Assembly (NCBI RefSeq): GCF_002865585.1
Contig: NZ_CP025581.1
Coordinates: forward strand, 248,001-312,000
Direction of reading: 5' to 3'
DNA: 64,000 nucleotides
From: Nocardioides houyundeii
GTDB lineage: Bacteria; Actinomycetota; Actinomycetes; Propionibacteriales; Nocardioidaceae
Shown: piece after piece, positions 40,352 to 49,254 of the stretch
How positions within the stretch are numbered: the first letter of the stretch is position 1
Layout of the letters: each line of letters opens with the position of its first letter
Notes under the pieces: generated by a model
The model's input: the letters and a program-made list of their open reading frames with translations, nothing else
Told to the model about the DNA's origin: nothing
Databases searched by the model: none
Position numbers and translations under genes: made by a program

Positions 40352-41091
40352 CACACGCTCTCTCTCTGACGGGACGGCTGGCGGGACGGCTGACGGGGTG
40401 TGGCGGCATAGGCCAGGACGCGCTCCTGCAGGCCGGGCTCGGCCACCGAGCGGGCGAGCGCGGCGAGAGCGCCGTCGGCGTCGTAGGCACGGGCCTGGGC
40501 CAGCAGACCGGGCCGGGCGATCGGAGCGGTGAGCGCCCAGGTGCGCAGCACGGCGTCGACGCAGGGTTCCGGGTCGTCGGCGAGCTCGGTGAGCAGCCCC
40601 TCGCCGAGTGCCTCCGACGCGTCCCGCCGGCGGCCGCCGTCCAGGGCCCGGTGGGCGCCGGCCTGCGAGGAGAGCCGCGCCGTGCCCAGGACGACGCCGA
40701 AGGCCGAGCCCGGGAACCGGAACGATGCTCCCGGGGTGCCGATCCGCCTGTCGCAGGCCAGCGCGAGGTCGGCACCGGCGCCGATCGCGGCGCCCTCGAC
40801 CACCGCGACGGTCAGGCAGGGCAGGGTCAGCAGCCGCTCCAGGACGAGGCCGATGCGCAGCAGCCGATGGGCCAGCGACCCGTCGGTCTCCTGGGGCAGG
40901 TCGGCGAGGTCGAGCCCGGCGGCGAAGTGCCGGTCGTTGCCGCGCAGCACCAGCGCGTCGGGGCGGGCCTCCGCGGCCTCCTCCAGCACGCCGTGGAGCG
41001 CCTCGACCAGCTCGGTGGAGAGCGCGTTGGCGCGGTCCGGCCGGTCGAGCGCGACCTGCCAGACCGCGCCGCGCCGGACCCGGAGCGTCAC
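40351..41091 (-). CDS. Enoyl-CoA hydratase/isomerase family protein (crotonase)
   Basis: A 246-aa crotonase. The oxyanion-hole segments are DRHFAAGLDLADLP and VVEGAAIGAGADLALACDRR. The usual catalytic Glu of the PE.xLG block is not obvious: the corresponding FPGSAFGVVLGTARL has Gly/Ser, so it may act as an isomerase, hydrolase or desulfinase-like variant rather than a hydratase. GTG 41091 overlaps the CoA-transferase stop (GTGA) and was preferred over ATG 41103. It acts on the CoA thioester made by the preceding gene product (inference). Confidence 0.85.
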   Translation of the reverse strand: MTLRVRRGAVWQVALDRPDRANALSTELVEALHGVLEEAAEARPDALVLRGNDRHFAAGLDLADLPQETDGSLAHRLLRIGLVLERLLTLPCLTVAVVEGAAIGAGADLALACDRRIGTPGASFRFPGSAFGVVLGTARLSSQAGAHRALDGGRRRDASEALGEGLLTELADDPEPCVDAVLRTWALTAPIARPGLLAQARAYDADGALAALARSVAEPGLQERVLAYAATPRQPSRQPSRQRESV

Positions 41092-42281
41092 CGCGCCGCC
41101 CATTCGGCGAGCACCTCGGCGGTGTCGTGGCCGAGCAGCGGCGCCGCCCGGTCCAGCCGCGGGTCGAGCCCCGCGATCCGCGCGGGGAACACCACGGCCG
41201 GCGTCGGGCCGGCCAGCGGCACCTCCAGCTCGTCCACCAGCCCGGTGTCGCTGACGTGCCGGTCGGCGAGCATCTCGCCGAAGGTGTTGACCGGACCGCA
41301 CGGGACCCCGCGGGCGCGCAGCTCGGTGAGCCAGTGCTCCCGCTTCTCCCGGTGGAACTGCTCCTGGAGCAGCGCCTCGAGGTCGTGCTGGTGCGCGACC
41401 CGGTCGAGCTGGGTCAGGAACCGGGGATCGGTCACCAGCCCAGGCAGCCCGACGACCTCGGCGACGGCGTGCCACAGCCGGTCGTTGCCCGCCGCGACCG
41501 TGAACTCCCCGTCGGCGGCCGCGAACCCCTGGTACGGCGCGTTGCGCGGGTGCGCGGTCCCCAGACGTTGCGGCTCCCGGCCCGACCCCCAGTACTCGCT
41601 CGTCTGCAGCGCCGAGACCCCGATGAGGCAGTCCAGCATGGGGCAGTCCACGTGCACCGAACGTCCGCTGTCGCGGACCTGCGGCAGCAGCGCGGCGATG
41701 GTGTAGGCGGCGTACAGGCCGGCGGTGAAGTCGCCGACCGGCACTCCCGCCTTCACCGGGTGCCCGTCGGGGTCGCCGGTGACGCTCATCAGCCCGGACA
41801 TGCCCTGGATGACCACGTCGTAGGCGCCGTCGTTGACGTACGGGCTGGAGAGTCCGTAGCCGGAGATCGAGCAGTAGACCAGCCCCGGGTGGCCCGCGGT
41901 GACCTCGTCGTAGCCGAGCCCGAGCCGGTCGAGCACGCCCGGACGGTAGTTCTCCACCACCACGTCCGCGGCCTCGATCAGCTGCCGGGCGTGCGCGAGC
42001 TGGGCCGGGTCCTTCAGGTCCGCGACCACCGAGCGCTTGTTGCGGTTCACCGAGGCGAAGTTGTGGCTGAACCGCTGCTCGCCGTCGGCGGAGGTGGCGA
42101 ACGGCGGCCAGGCGCGCATCTGGTCACCGCTCGGCGGCTCCACCTTGACGACGTCGGCGCCGAGGTCGGCCAGCAGCATCCCGGCGAACGGCCCGGCGGC
42201 CACGTGCGCCAGCTCCACCACCCGGACGCCCTCGAGGGGTCGACGCAGCGGGGGAGCGGCTGGACGACTGCGCTCAGGCAC
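41088..42281 (-). CDS. Family III CoA-transferase (CaiB/BaiF)
   Basis: A 397-aa CoA-transferase: LEGVRVVELAHVAAGPFAGM, LADLGADVVKVEPPSGDQMR, ASVNRNKRSVVADLKDP, VVVENYRPGVLDRLGLGYDE and YCSISGYGLSSPYVNDGAYD. The catalytic Asp is expected in the VDCPMLDCLIGV region. It activates a carboxylic acid by CoA exchange. Family III enzymes activate 3-sulfinopropionate in known mercaptopropionate/thiodipropionate degraders, which fits the dioxygenase in this operon. GTG 42281 overlaps the LLM stop by eight bases. Confidence 0.93.
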   Translation of the reverse strand: MPERSRPAAPPLRRPLEGVRVVELAHVAAGPFAGMLLADLGADVVKVEPPSGDQMRAWPPFATSADGEQRFSHNFASVNRNKRSVVADLKDPAQLAHARQLIEAADVVVENYRPGVLDRLGLGYDEVTAGHPGLVYCSISGYGLSSPYVNDGAYDVVIQGMSGLMSVTGDPDGHPVKAGVPVGDFTAGLYAAYTIAALLPQVRDSGRSVHVDCPMLDCLIGVSALQTSEYWGSGREPQRLGTAHPRNAPYQGFAAADGEFTVAAGNDRLWHAVAEVVGLPGLVTDPRFLTQLDRVAHQHDLEALLQEQFHREKREHWLTELRARGVPCGPVNTFGEMLADRHVSDTGLVDELEVPLAGPTPAVVFPARIAGLDPRLDRAAPLLGHDTAEVLAEWAAR

Positions 42282-43296
42282 TGGCCACCTCGGGAACGGG
42301 TGCGATGACGTGCTCGGCGAAGAGCTCCTTGCCGGCGCGCCAGGTGGCCGGGTCGAGGCCGGGGGAGTCCGCGTGGTGGTAGGTCATGGTGTGGCCGAGG
42401 CGGCCCTGGAGCTGCTCGAACTTCTCGCGCACCTCCGCCGGGCTGCCGACCAGGGCGGTGCTGGTGGCCAGGTAGGACTCGAAGTCGTCGTACGGCAGCC
42501 GGCCGAAGACCTGGCCGAACTGCTGCATCTGGCAGTCGAACGCCGGCCGGAACTGCCGGCGGGCGTCCTGGCTGCTCGCGGCGACGTGCACCCCGGCGAC
42601 CCCGACGCCGACCTGGACCTCGGCCGCGTCGCGGCCGTTCGCGGCCCACTCCTCCCGGTAGGTCGCGAGGTGCTGAGCCACCGCGTCGATCGTGGCGAAG
42701 AGGTTGCCGCTGACGAGCCGTTCGCCCCAGGCCGCCGGCCGGGCGGCCGACTCGCGCGAGGAGAGCCCGGCGTGCCAGACGGGGATCCGCGGCTGCCTCG
42801 GCGGGGGCGAGAGCTCGACGCCGTCGAGGGCGGGCCGGAGCCCACCGTCGTACGTCGCGGAGCGGTTGTGCCACAGGTCGCGCAGCAGCTCGTACGACGC
42901 GACCGTCAGGGGCGTCTGCTGCTCGGCGCTGATGCCGAAGACCTTGGCGGAGGTCGGGCCGAGGCCGGTCCCGATGATGAGCTCGAGCCGTCCACCCGAG
43001 AGCTGGTCCACCGTGGCGTAGTCCTCGTAGGCCCGCACCGGGTCGTGCATGGCGATCGTGGTGGCGGCGGTGAACAGGCGGATCGTCGACGTGCGAGCCG
43101 CGAGGTAGCCCAGCAGCACGGCCGGCGACGAGCTCAGGTACGTCGGCTCGTGGCGCTCGCCGACGCCGAACCCGTCGAACCCGAGGCTCTCGGCGAACGC
43201 GGCGGTGTCGCCGAGCTGCCGGTAGCGCTGGGAGACGTCGGCGCCCGGCTCGTGCGGGATGAGGCTCATCAGCATGAAGCGGTGCTGCGGGCTCAT
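42274..43296 (-). CDS. LLM class flavin-dependent oxidoreductase (monooxygenase B of the operon)
   Basis: A 340-aa luciferase-like TIM-barrel enzyme: FAESLGFDGFGVGERHEPTY, ARTSTIRLFTAATTIAMHDP, RAYEDYATVDQLSGGRLELI and GTGLGPTSAKVFG. This type uses FMNH2 (or F420H2) with O2. It differs from the DszA/NtaA-type enzyme encoded upstream, so the operon has two LLM enzymes. ATG 43296 overlaps the hydrolase stop (ATGA). Confidence 0.9.
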   Translation of the reverse strand: MSPQHRFMLMSLIPHEPGADVSQRYRQLGDTAAFAESLGFDGFGVGERHEPTYLSSSPAVLLGYLAARTSTIRLFTAATTIAMHDPVRAYEDYATVDQLSGGRLELIIGTGLGPTSAKVFGISAEQQTPLTVASYELLRDLWHNRSATYDGGLRPALDGVELSPPPRQPRIPVWHAGLSSRESAARPAAWGERLVSGNLFATIDAVAQHLATYREEWAANGRDAAEVQVGVGVAGVHVAASSQDARRQFRPAFDCQMQQFGQVFGRLPYDDFESYLATSTALVGSPAEVREKFEQLQGRLGHTMTYHHADSPGLDPATWRAGKELFAEHVIAPVPEVASA

Positions 43297-44036
43297 GCCG
43301 TGACCCCGTCCAGGGCGAGCTCGCTGACGATCGCCGGCAGGTCGCGTCCCAGGCGCAGGGACTCCAGGAAGAGCACGATGGTCGCCGCGACCGCGCGGTG
43401 CGTGGCGTCGTTGAGCACGTCGTGCCGTCCGCCGTGGACCACCTTGACCACGGCGTGGGGCACGCCGGCGTACGGCGCGACGGCCTCGTCCAGGGCCGTG
43501 ACGGTGTCGGCGTCCCCGTGCAGCACCAGCGTGGGCTGCTCCGGTACGACGGGTGCCTCCCAGTCGCGGGGAAGCGGCAGGTTGAGCGCGCCGCGCTCGA
43601 AGGCGCTGTCGCCCTCGAGGACTCCGCGGTGCACGGGGCACGCCGAGCGCGCGTCCAGCTCGGCCGCCCAGTCGTCCACGCCGGCCCAGGAGGCCGAGGA
43701 GGCCGACGCGGCACCGGCGATGATCGCCGCGTCCGCGTGCACGTCGTCGGCCACCCGACCCACCCAGCTGGCCCCGGTGTCGGCGCCGAGCAGCACCTTG
43801 GGGGCCGGCAGGGACTCGTCGGCGACCAGCTTCTCCAGGACCGTGCGGCTGCCCTCGGTGTCGTCGAGGTCCAGGGCTACCAGCCGCACCTTCCAGCTCT
43901 CCGCCGCGATGCGCCGGCCGAAGCGCTGGTACTGCGCCGTTGTTTCACCCCGGCCCGGGACGACGATGAGCGTCCCGCGCGGGACCGCGCCGGTCGGCTC
44001 GTCCCAGGCGTCCGGGCCCCGCTCCCCGGTGCTCAT
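43293..44036 (-). CDS. Alpha/beta hydrolase fold protein with Asp in the nucleophile elbow
   Basis: A 247-aa protein. The fold is indicated by GTLIVVPGRGETTAQYQRFG, TLVLHGDADTVTALDEAVAP (acid Asp) and VKVVHGGRHDVLNDATHRAV (catalytic His). The elbow GADTG (84-88) has Asp 86 where esterases have Ser, as in epoxide hydrolases and haloalkane dehalogenases. It may thus use a covalent aspartyl intermediate, or be an inactive or atypical variant. ATG 44036 overlaps the upstream LLM stop, and its stop overlaps the next LLM start; both LLM enzymes flank it in the operon. Confidence 0.78.
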   Translation of the reverse strand: MSTGERGPDAWDEPTGAVPRGTLIVVPGRGETTAQYQRFGRRIAAESWKVRLVALDLDDTEGSRTVLEKLVADESLPAPKVLLGADTGASWVGRVADDVHADAAIIAGAASASSASWAGVDDWAAELDARSACPVHRGVLEGDSAFERGALNLPLPRDWEAPVVPEQPTLVLHGDADTVTALDEAVAPYAGVPHAVVKVVHGGRHDVLNDATHRAVAATIVLFLESLRLGRDLPAIVSELALDGVTA

Positions 44037-45391
44037 GCGCTCGCGCCCGAGGTGCGCGCCGCGGCGTACCTGTTGGCCGGGACCGGAAGGCCCAGGTTGC
44101 CGCGCAGGGTGTCGGACTCGTAGTCCTTCCGGTAGACGCCGCGCTCCTGGAGGATCGGCACCACCTCCTGCACGAAGCGGGAGAAGTTCGCCGGGTGCCC
44201 GGTGTGGATGTTGAAGCCGTCGGCGGCCCGCGCCTCCCACCACTCGACGAGCTTGTCGGCGACGGTCGACGGCGATCCCACGAACTCGCGCTTGCGCCAC
44301 ACCCGGGTGGACTCGACGGCCTCGCGCAGGGTCCAGCCGTTGTCGACGGCGCGCTTCGTGATCGCCTGCGCCTGGGTGTAGAACGAGCGCTCGCCGTAGG
44401 CGAGGGTCTCGGCCGGGAAGGGGGCGTCGAGGTCGTACTGGGTGAAGTCGTGCCAGCCGAACGGGCGCCCGAACTCCCCCAGCGCGGCCTCGAAGGTGTG
44501 GTCCACCTCGTGGTAGTGCGCCTCGAGCTCGCGGGCCTCCTCGTCGGTGTCGGCCACGACCACCTGGACCCCCGGCATCACCACGAGCTCGTCGGGGTTG
44601 CGGCCGAACTTGTCCCGGGCCCGGGCCTTGATGTCGGTGTAGAACGCCTGGCCGCTCGGCACGTCGGGTGCGTGGGTGAAGATGCCCTCGCCCACGCTGG
44701 CGCCGAGGTCACGGCCCTGGTCGGAGTCGCCGGCCTGGAAGATCACCGGGGCGCCCTGGCGCGAGCTCTCGATGTTGAGCGGGCCCCGGACCTTGAAGTA
44801 CTCGCCCTCCCAGTTCAGCGTGTGCTGCTTCGCGGCGTCGAGGAACTGCCCGGTCTCCCGGTTGCGCGGGAAGGCGTCGTCCTCGTAGGAGTCCCACAGC
44901 GCGCGGGCGAGCTCGACGTACTCCCGGGCCCGCCCGTAGCGGGTGTCGTAGTCGTACATCTCGTCGAGGCCGTAGTTGAGTGCGGTCCCGGCGTCGCCGG
45001 TGGTGACCACGTTCCAGCCGGCGCGGCCGCCGCTGATCAGGTCGAGCGAGGCGAGGCGGCGCACCAGGTTGAACGGGCTGTTGAAGCTGGTCGTCAAGGT
45101 GCCGACCAGACCGATGTTGGTGGTGTGGGTCGCCAGCGCGCTCAGCAGGGTGAGCGGCTCCAGCCGGTTGAGGTAGTGCGGCGGCGAGTACGGGGTGATG
45201 AACTGGCTGTCGACGATGAAGAGCAGGTCGAACTTCGCCGCCTCGGCCTCCTTGACGGCCTTGAGGTACCAGCCGATGTTGACGCTCGCGTCGCCCGGGA
45301 TGTCCGGGTCGTGCCAGAGCGTGTGCTGACCGGGGCCGCCGGTCGGGGTGGTGACCGCCCCCAGGTGAATCTGCCGCTTCGCCATCATCAT
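44033..45391 (-). CDS. NtaA/SnaA/DszA family FMNH2-dependent monooxygenase (monooxygenase A, first gene of operon)
   Basis: A 452-aa LLM enzyme of the NtaA/SnaA/DszA group (usual length 430-460), which includes sulfone monooxygenases and nitrilotriacetate monooxygenase. Typical blocks are AKRQIHLGAVTTPTGGPGQH, FDLLFIVDSQFITPYSPPHY, EPLTLLSALATHTTNIGLVG, ISGGRAGWNVVTTGDAGTAL and SRQGAPVIFQAGDSDQGRD. It needs a separate flavin reductase; none is in the operon, though two lie at 20-21 kb. Three consecutive ATGs occur (45391, 45388, 45385); the first follows TATCAC by seven bases. It is divergent from the LysR gene. Confidence 0.93.
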   Translation of the reverse strand: MMMAKRQIHLGAVTTPTGGPGQHTLWHDPDIPGDASVNIGWYLKAVKEAEAAKFDLLFIVDSQFITPYSPPHYLNRLEPLTLLSALATHTTNIGLVGTLTTSFNSPFNLVRRLASLDLISGGRAGWNVVTTGDAGTALNYGLDEMYDYDTRYGRAREYVELARALWDSYEDDAFPRNRETGQFLDAAKQHTLNWEGEYFKVRGPLNIESSRQGAPVIFQAGDSDQGRDLGASVGEGIFTHAPDVPSGQAFYTDIKARARDKFGRNPDELVVMPGVQVVVADTDEEARELEAHYHEVDHTFEAALGEFGRPFGWHDFTQYDLDAPFPAETLAYGERSFYTQAQAITKRAVDNGWTLREAVESTRVWRKREFVGSPSTVADKLVEWWEARAADGFNIHTGHPANFSRFVQEVVPILQERGVYRKDYESDTLRGNLGLPVPANRYAAARTSGASA

Positions 45392-45440
45392 CCAATCCGT
45401 GATACGCGCCCGAACCTCTCGAGTCGCATTGAACACAATC

Positions 45441-45452
45441 TCAACTAAGTTA
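45441..45452. promoter_or_regulatory. Candidate LysR operator, copy 1 (TCAACTAAGTTA)
   Basis: An AT-rich 12-mer with the 9-bp palindrome AACTAAGTT, in the 139-bp divergent region between the catabolic operon and lysR. Eleven of its 12 bases recur upstream of the ABC importer (46533-46544). Confidence 0.45.
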
Positions 45453-45530
45453 CGAGACAATGTCCAACAATGAGTCACCACTTCATCCATCACGTCCGCT
45501 GATGGGTAGGACGGACAGGTCTGCCGAGCA

Positions 45531-46430
45531 ATGCCAGGAACCCTCGACATCACCCCGCTGCGCAGCTTCGTCGCCGTCGCTGACAACGGCGGCTTCCAGC
45601 GAGCCGCCGACGCGCTGCACCTGAGCCAGGCGGCCGTCAGCCAGCACGTACGCCGTCTGGAGCTGGCCGTGGGGCGGCGGCTGTTCGAGCGGGACGGGCG
45701 GTCCTCGCGGTTCACCCACGACGGCGAGGCGCTGCTCGGCTACGCGCGCCGGCTGCTGGAGCTGCACGACCGCACCCTGGCCCACTTCCTCCCCGACGAG
45801 GTCCCGGCGCTGGCCATCGGCTCCACCGAGCACGCCGCGGCCCAGCTGCTGCCCGCCCTGACCGGCGCCATGGGCAGTGCCCTGCTCCGGCACGAGGTGC
45901 GCCTGCGGCTCGACCGCGGCGTCCGCCTGCGGGAGGACCTCGCCGCGGGTCGGCTCGACCTGGCGATCCTGCCGGGACCGACGGCGAACCCCGAGCTCGA
46001 CGGGTCGGCCAGTGCCCTGACCGTCGGCTCGCTCGAGCTCACCTGGTACGCCGCCCCCGGGTGGAGGCTGCCCGGTGACGGCACGGTGCCGATCGTCGTC
46101 TTCGAGAGCCCGTGCGCGCTGCGGGTGCGCGCGGTGGAGACGCTGAACGCCCACGGGCTCAGTCCGAGCGTGGTCGGCGAGGCGGTCCAGCTCGCCGGGG
46201 TGCAGGCGGCCGCCGCCGCGGGCGTGGGGGTCGCGCTGATGGCCACGCTGGGCCAGGTGCCCACGGGTCTCGTCGAGGTCGAGGACCTGCCGCTGGTGCC
46301 GCCGCTGGAGTTCGCGGTGTGGGGGCGCTCCGGGATCGACCCCGGGCTGCTCGCCTTCGTCGCCGACGCCCTGGGCCGGACGGTGGCCGCCGCCCCACGT
46401 GCGGAGCGGGGTGTCGACGTGGCGGTGTGA
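45531..46430 (+). CDS. LysR family transcriptional regulator
   Basis: A 299-aa LysR-type regulator. The winged HTH spans residues 5-65 (LRSFVAVADNGGFQRAADAL, LSQAAVSQHVRRLELAVGRR). The effector domain shows RLREDLAAGRLDLAILPGPT and VQLAGVQAAAAAGVGVALMA. It sits between the divergent catabolic operon and the ABC importer, so it is the obvious local regulator of both. ATG 45531; no strong RBS is visible. Confidence 0.93.
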   Translation: MPGTLDITPLRSFVAVADNGGFQRAADALHLSQAAVSQHVRRLELAVGRRLFERDGRSSRFTHDGEALLGYARRLLELHDRTLAHFLPDEVPALAIGSTEHAAAQLLPALTGAMGSALLRHEVRLRLDRGVRLREDLAAGRLDLAILPGPTANPELDGSASALTVGSLELTWYAAPGWRLPGDGTVPIVVFESPCALRVRAVETLNAHGLSPSVVGEAVQLAGVQAAAAAGVGVALMATLGQVPTGLVEVEDLPLVPPLEFAVWGRSGIDPGLLAFVADALGRTVAAAPRAERGVDVAV

Positions 46431-46532
46431 GCGCGGTGACCCATCGCGCTGGGCGATGAATGCGGCGAGAAAGCGTTGTTGGACTCCAGGCGTCCTGACG
46501 GGCACCCTCGTACCCGTCCCGGATTAAGTCGA

Positions 46533-46544
46533 TCAACTAACTTA
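46533..46544. promoter_or_regulatory. Candidate LysR operator, copy 2 (TCAACTAACTTA) and importer promoter
   Basis: It differs from the motif at 45441-45452 at one base and overlaps a probable -10 element (TTATATTCA, 46542-46550). The transcript would have a leader of about 90 nt before ATG 46644. Confidence 0.45.
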
Positions 46545-46643
46545 TATTCAGGACTCGCAGCCGCCTCAGCGGTGGCGCCCGATCCACGGGGTCCTGACGA
46601 CCCCGGCAGCGCGGCCTGGCCGCAAGAAAGGCTGAATCGCACC

Positions 46644-48244
46644 ATGAGGAAGAAGTCGCGCCCCACCCTGGCTGCGCCCGCCCCCCGCGGCACCGTCCGC
46701 CGTCGCACGAACCGCGTGCGGCGCTCCCTCGTCGCCGCGTCCGCGGCCGTCCTGACCGCCTCGCTCCTGGCCGCCTGCGGTGGCTCGAGCTCGTCCGGTG
46801 CCGCCGGCAGCGGCACCGGGGGCGTCCTCAACATCGCCAACCCCGGCGACGTGCCGGCGTACGACCCGGTGGTGCTCGGCCCCACCGCAACCACCCAGAC
46901 GCTCTCGCTGATCTACGAGCCCCTCTTCACCCTCGACGAGGCCGGCAAGATCCAGCCGGCCCTCGCGACCGAGTACACCTTCAACGACAAGGGCGACCGG
47001 CTCTCGCTGACCCTGCGCAAGGGGCTGACGTTCCAGGACGGTTCCCCGCTCGACGCCGAGGCCGTCGTCTACCACCTCGAGCGCGGCCTCTCCCAGGAGA
47101 ACTCGGCGCTGAAGGCGGCGTACCACGAGATCAAGAGCGTGAAGGCGGTGGACGCCACCCACGTCCAGATCGACCTCATCCGGACCGACTTCGGATTCCC
47201 GCTGATCCTGGCGAACCGCTCCGCCCTGATTGCCAGCAAGCAGGCCGCGGAGAGCGACCTGAAGACCCTCAACGCCACCGGTCCCGTGGGGCGGGCCCGT
47301 TCAAGGTGGTCAAGGTCGTGCCCGGCGCGTCGATCACGCTGGAGAAGTGGGACGGCTACTGGGACGCCGACAACATCAAGATCGACAGCGTCAAGGTCAG
47401 CCTGCAGACCGACCCGGCCACGGTGCTCTCCGGTCTGCAGACCGGCGTCTACAACTTCGCGCTCAGCCTGTCGCCGCAGAACGTCGAGTCGGCCAAGTCC
47501 TCAGGCCTGAAGGTGTGGGCGGACACGGCGGCCAACTGGGTCGCCGCGTTCGTCAACGTCAACAAGAAGATCGCCCCCTTCACCAACCCCAAGGTCGTCG
47601 AGGCGTTCAACGCCGCCATCGACCGCGAGGCGTTCGTAAAGAACCTGACCTTCGGGCTCGGTGTCGCGAGCGCCAACCCGGTGCCCTCGAACAACCCGGC
47701 GTTCAACCCCGCCATCGACGAGGAGATCGCCTTCGACCCGGCGAAGGCCAAGAAGCTGCTCGCCGAGTCGGGCGAGAAGGACCTCTCGATCGAGGTCCAC
47801 GTCTTCCCGACGACGTCGGCTCCCGCGGAGCAGCTCCAGCAGCAGCTGGAGGCCGTGGGCTTCAAGGTCAAGATCGTCGCCGACGACACCACGTCGTTCT
47901 ACCCCGGCTACTACGGCAAGACCCAGCAGGCCGCGGTCTACGGCTACGTGGGGCGGGACAACAAGCTGCTCGCCCTCGACGAGCACTTCTCGGAGTCCGG
48001 CATCCTGAACCTCTCCGCGACCGAGGACCCGGCCTACACCGCCGCGCGGCAGAAGGTACTCACCACCCCGCTCGACGACCCGAACTACGACGACTACCTC
48101 CAGGCTGCCGCCAAGGTCGGCGTCGAGACCGGCGGCAGCGTCTTCCTCTACACCTCGCCCACCGCCTCGGTGACGTCGGCGGACGTCTCCGACTTCGGCA
48201 AGACCGACGGCTTCTTCCGCTGGAACGGGATCACGGTCGGATGA
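46644..48244 (+). pseudogene. ABC importer solute-binding lipoprotein (SBP family 5), single-base frameshift
   Basis: It would encode 533 aa. A lipoprotein signal ends LTASLLAACGG. The family-5 fold in frame 1 has GGVLNIANPGDVPAYDPVVL, YEPLFTLDEAGKIQPALATE and LSLTLRKGLTFQDGSPLDAE up to LNATGPVG. At the GGGG run 47288-47291 the frame slips, and the second frame resumes GAGPFKVVKVVPGASITLEK, WDGYWDADNIKIDSVKVSLQ and on to FFRWNGITVG. One extra G restores GPVGAGPFKV, exactly the family consensus GTGPF. Probably a sequencing error, since all partner genes are intact. The stop overlaps the permease ATG. Confidence 0.88.
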
Positions 48245-49254
48245 CCGTGCTCGCGGAGAGCGGGACGGACTGGACCGTCCGGCCCGCCCTCCACCGTCTG
48301 CGGCGGGTCGCCGCCGGCGCGGGGCGGCTGCTGGCCGCCTTCGTCCCGGTCTTTCTGCTCGGCTCGATCTTCACCTTCCTGCTGGGCGCGTTGAGCGGGC
48401 GGAGCCCGGCGGTCATCCAGCTGGGCGAGAACGCCACGCCGGAGGCGGTCGAGGCGATGAACAAGGAGTGGGGCCTGGACCGGCCCTTCCTCGTCCAGTA
48501 CGTCGACTGGCTCGGCGACGTGCTCCGCGGCGACTTCGGGGTGAGCTGGGCGAACAACACCCCGGTCAGCGAGCTGCTCGCCGGCCGGGCGGCGATCAGC
48601 CTCTCCGTGGCGGTGCTCGCCCTGGTGCTGGGCGTCGTCGTCGGGTCGGCCCTCGGCGCCCTGGCCGCGCACTACCACGGCTCGTGGTTCGACCGGGGCG
48701 TCACGATCTTCACCTCGATCATCTCCGTGATGCCGCCCTTCATCGTGGGCATCGCGCTGATCGTCGTCGTGGCGGTCCGCTTCGAGTGGCTCCCCGCCGC
48801 CAGCTACGTGCCGTTCGAGCAGGGGCTCTGGCCGTGGCTGAGCCACATCATCCTGCCGGCGCTGGCGCTCAGCCTGGACACCATCTCCGACATGGCGCGG
48901 CAGCTGCGCGTGGGCCTGCTCAACACCTCGAAGGAGAACTACGTGACCGGGGCGATCGTGCGCGGTCTCAGCCCTCGCCGGGTGTTCTTCGTCCACACCC
49001 TGCGCAACGGCGTCGGTCCGGCCATCGCCGTGCTCGGGCTCAAGTTCCCCAACCTGCTCGGCGGTGCGGTGGTCACGGAGTCGATCTTCCAGCTCTCCGG
49101 CTACGGCCTGTTCTCCGCGCAGTCGGCGATCAAGGGCGACGTCCCGGCCGTCCAGGCCGTGCTGGTGGTCGCGGTGATCCTCGTCGTCGTCTTCAACCTG
49201 GTCGTCAACGCGGTCCTCGCCCTGCTCATCCCGGCATCGAAGAGAGGTGTGTGA
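48241..49254 (+). CDS. ABC transporter permease 1 (DppB/OppB-type)
   Basis: A 337-aa permease with six TM helices. Family blocks are WGLDRPFLVQYVDWLGDVLR (GDFGxS-type loop GDFGVSWANNTPVSELL), ALGALAAHYHGSWFDRG, and the EAA-like region YVTGAIVRGLSPRRVFFVHT with GGAVVTESIFQLSGYG. It pairs with permease 2 for oligopeptide, nickel or opine-type import. ATGA overlap with the binding-protein gene. Confidence 0.93.
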   Translation: MTVLAESGTDWTVRPALHRLRRVAAGAGRLLAAFVPVFLLGSIFTFLLGALSGRSPAVIQLGENATPEAVEAMNKEWGLDRPFLVQYVDWLGDVLRGDFGVSWANNTPVSELLAGRAAISLSVAVLALVLGVVVGSALGALAAHYHGSWFDRGVTIFTSIISVMPPFIVGIALIVVVAVRFEWLPAASYVPFEQGLWPWLSHIILPALALSLDTISDMARQLRVGLLNTSKENYVTGAIVRGLSPRRVFFVHTLRNGVGPAIAVLGLKFPNLLGGAVVTESIFQLSGYGLFSAQSAIKGDVPAVQAVLVVAVILVVVFNLVVNAVLALLIPASKRGV

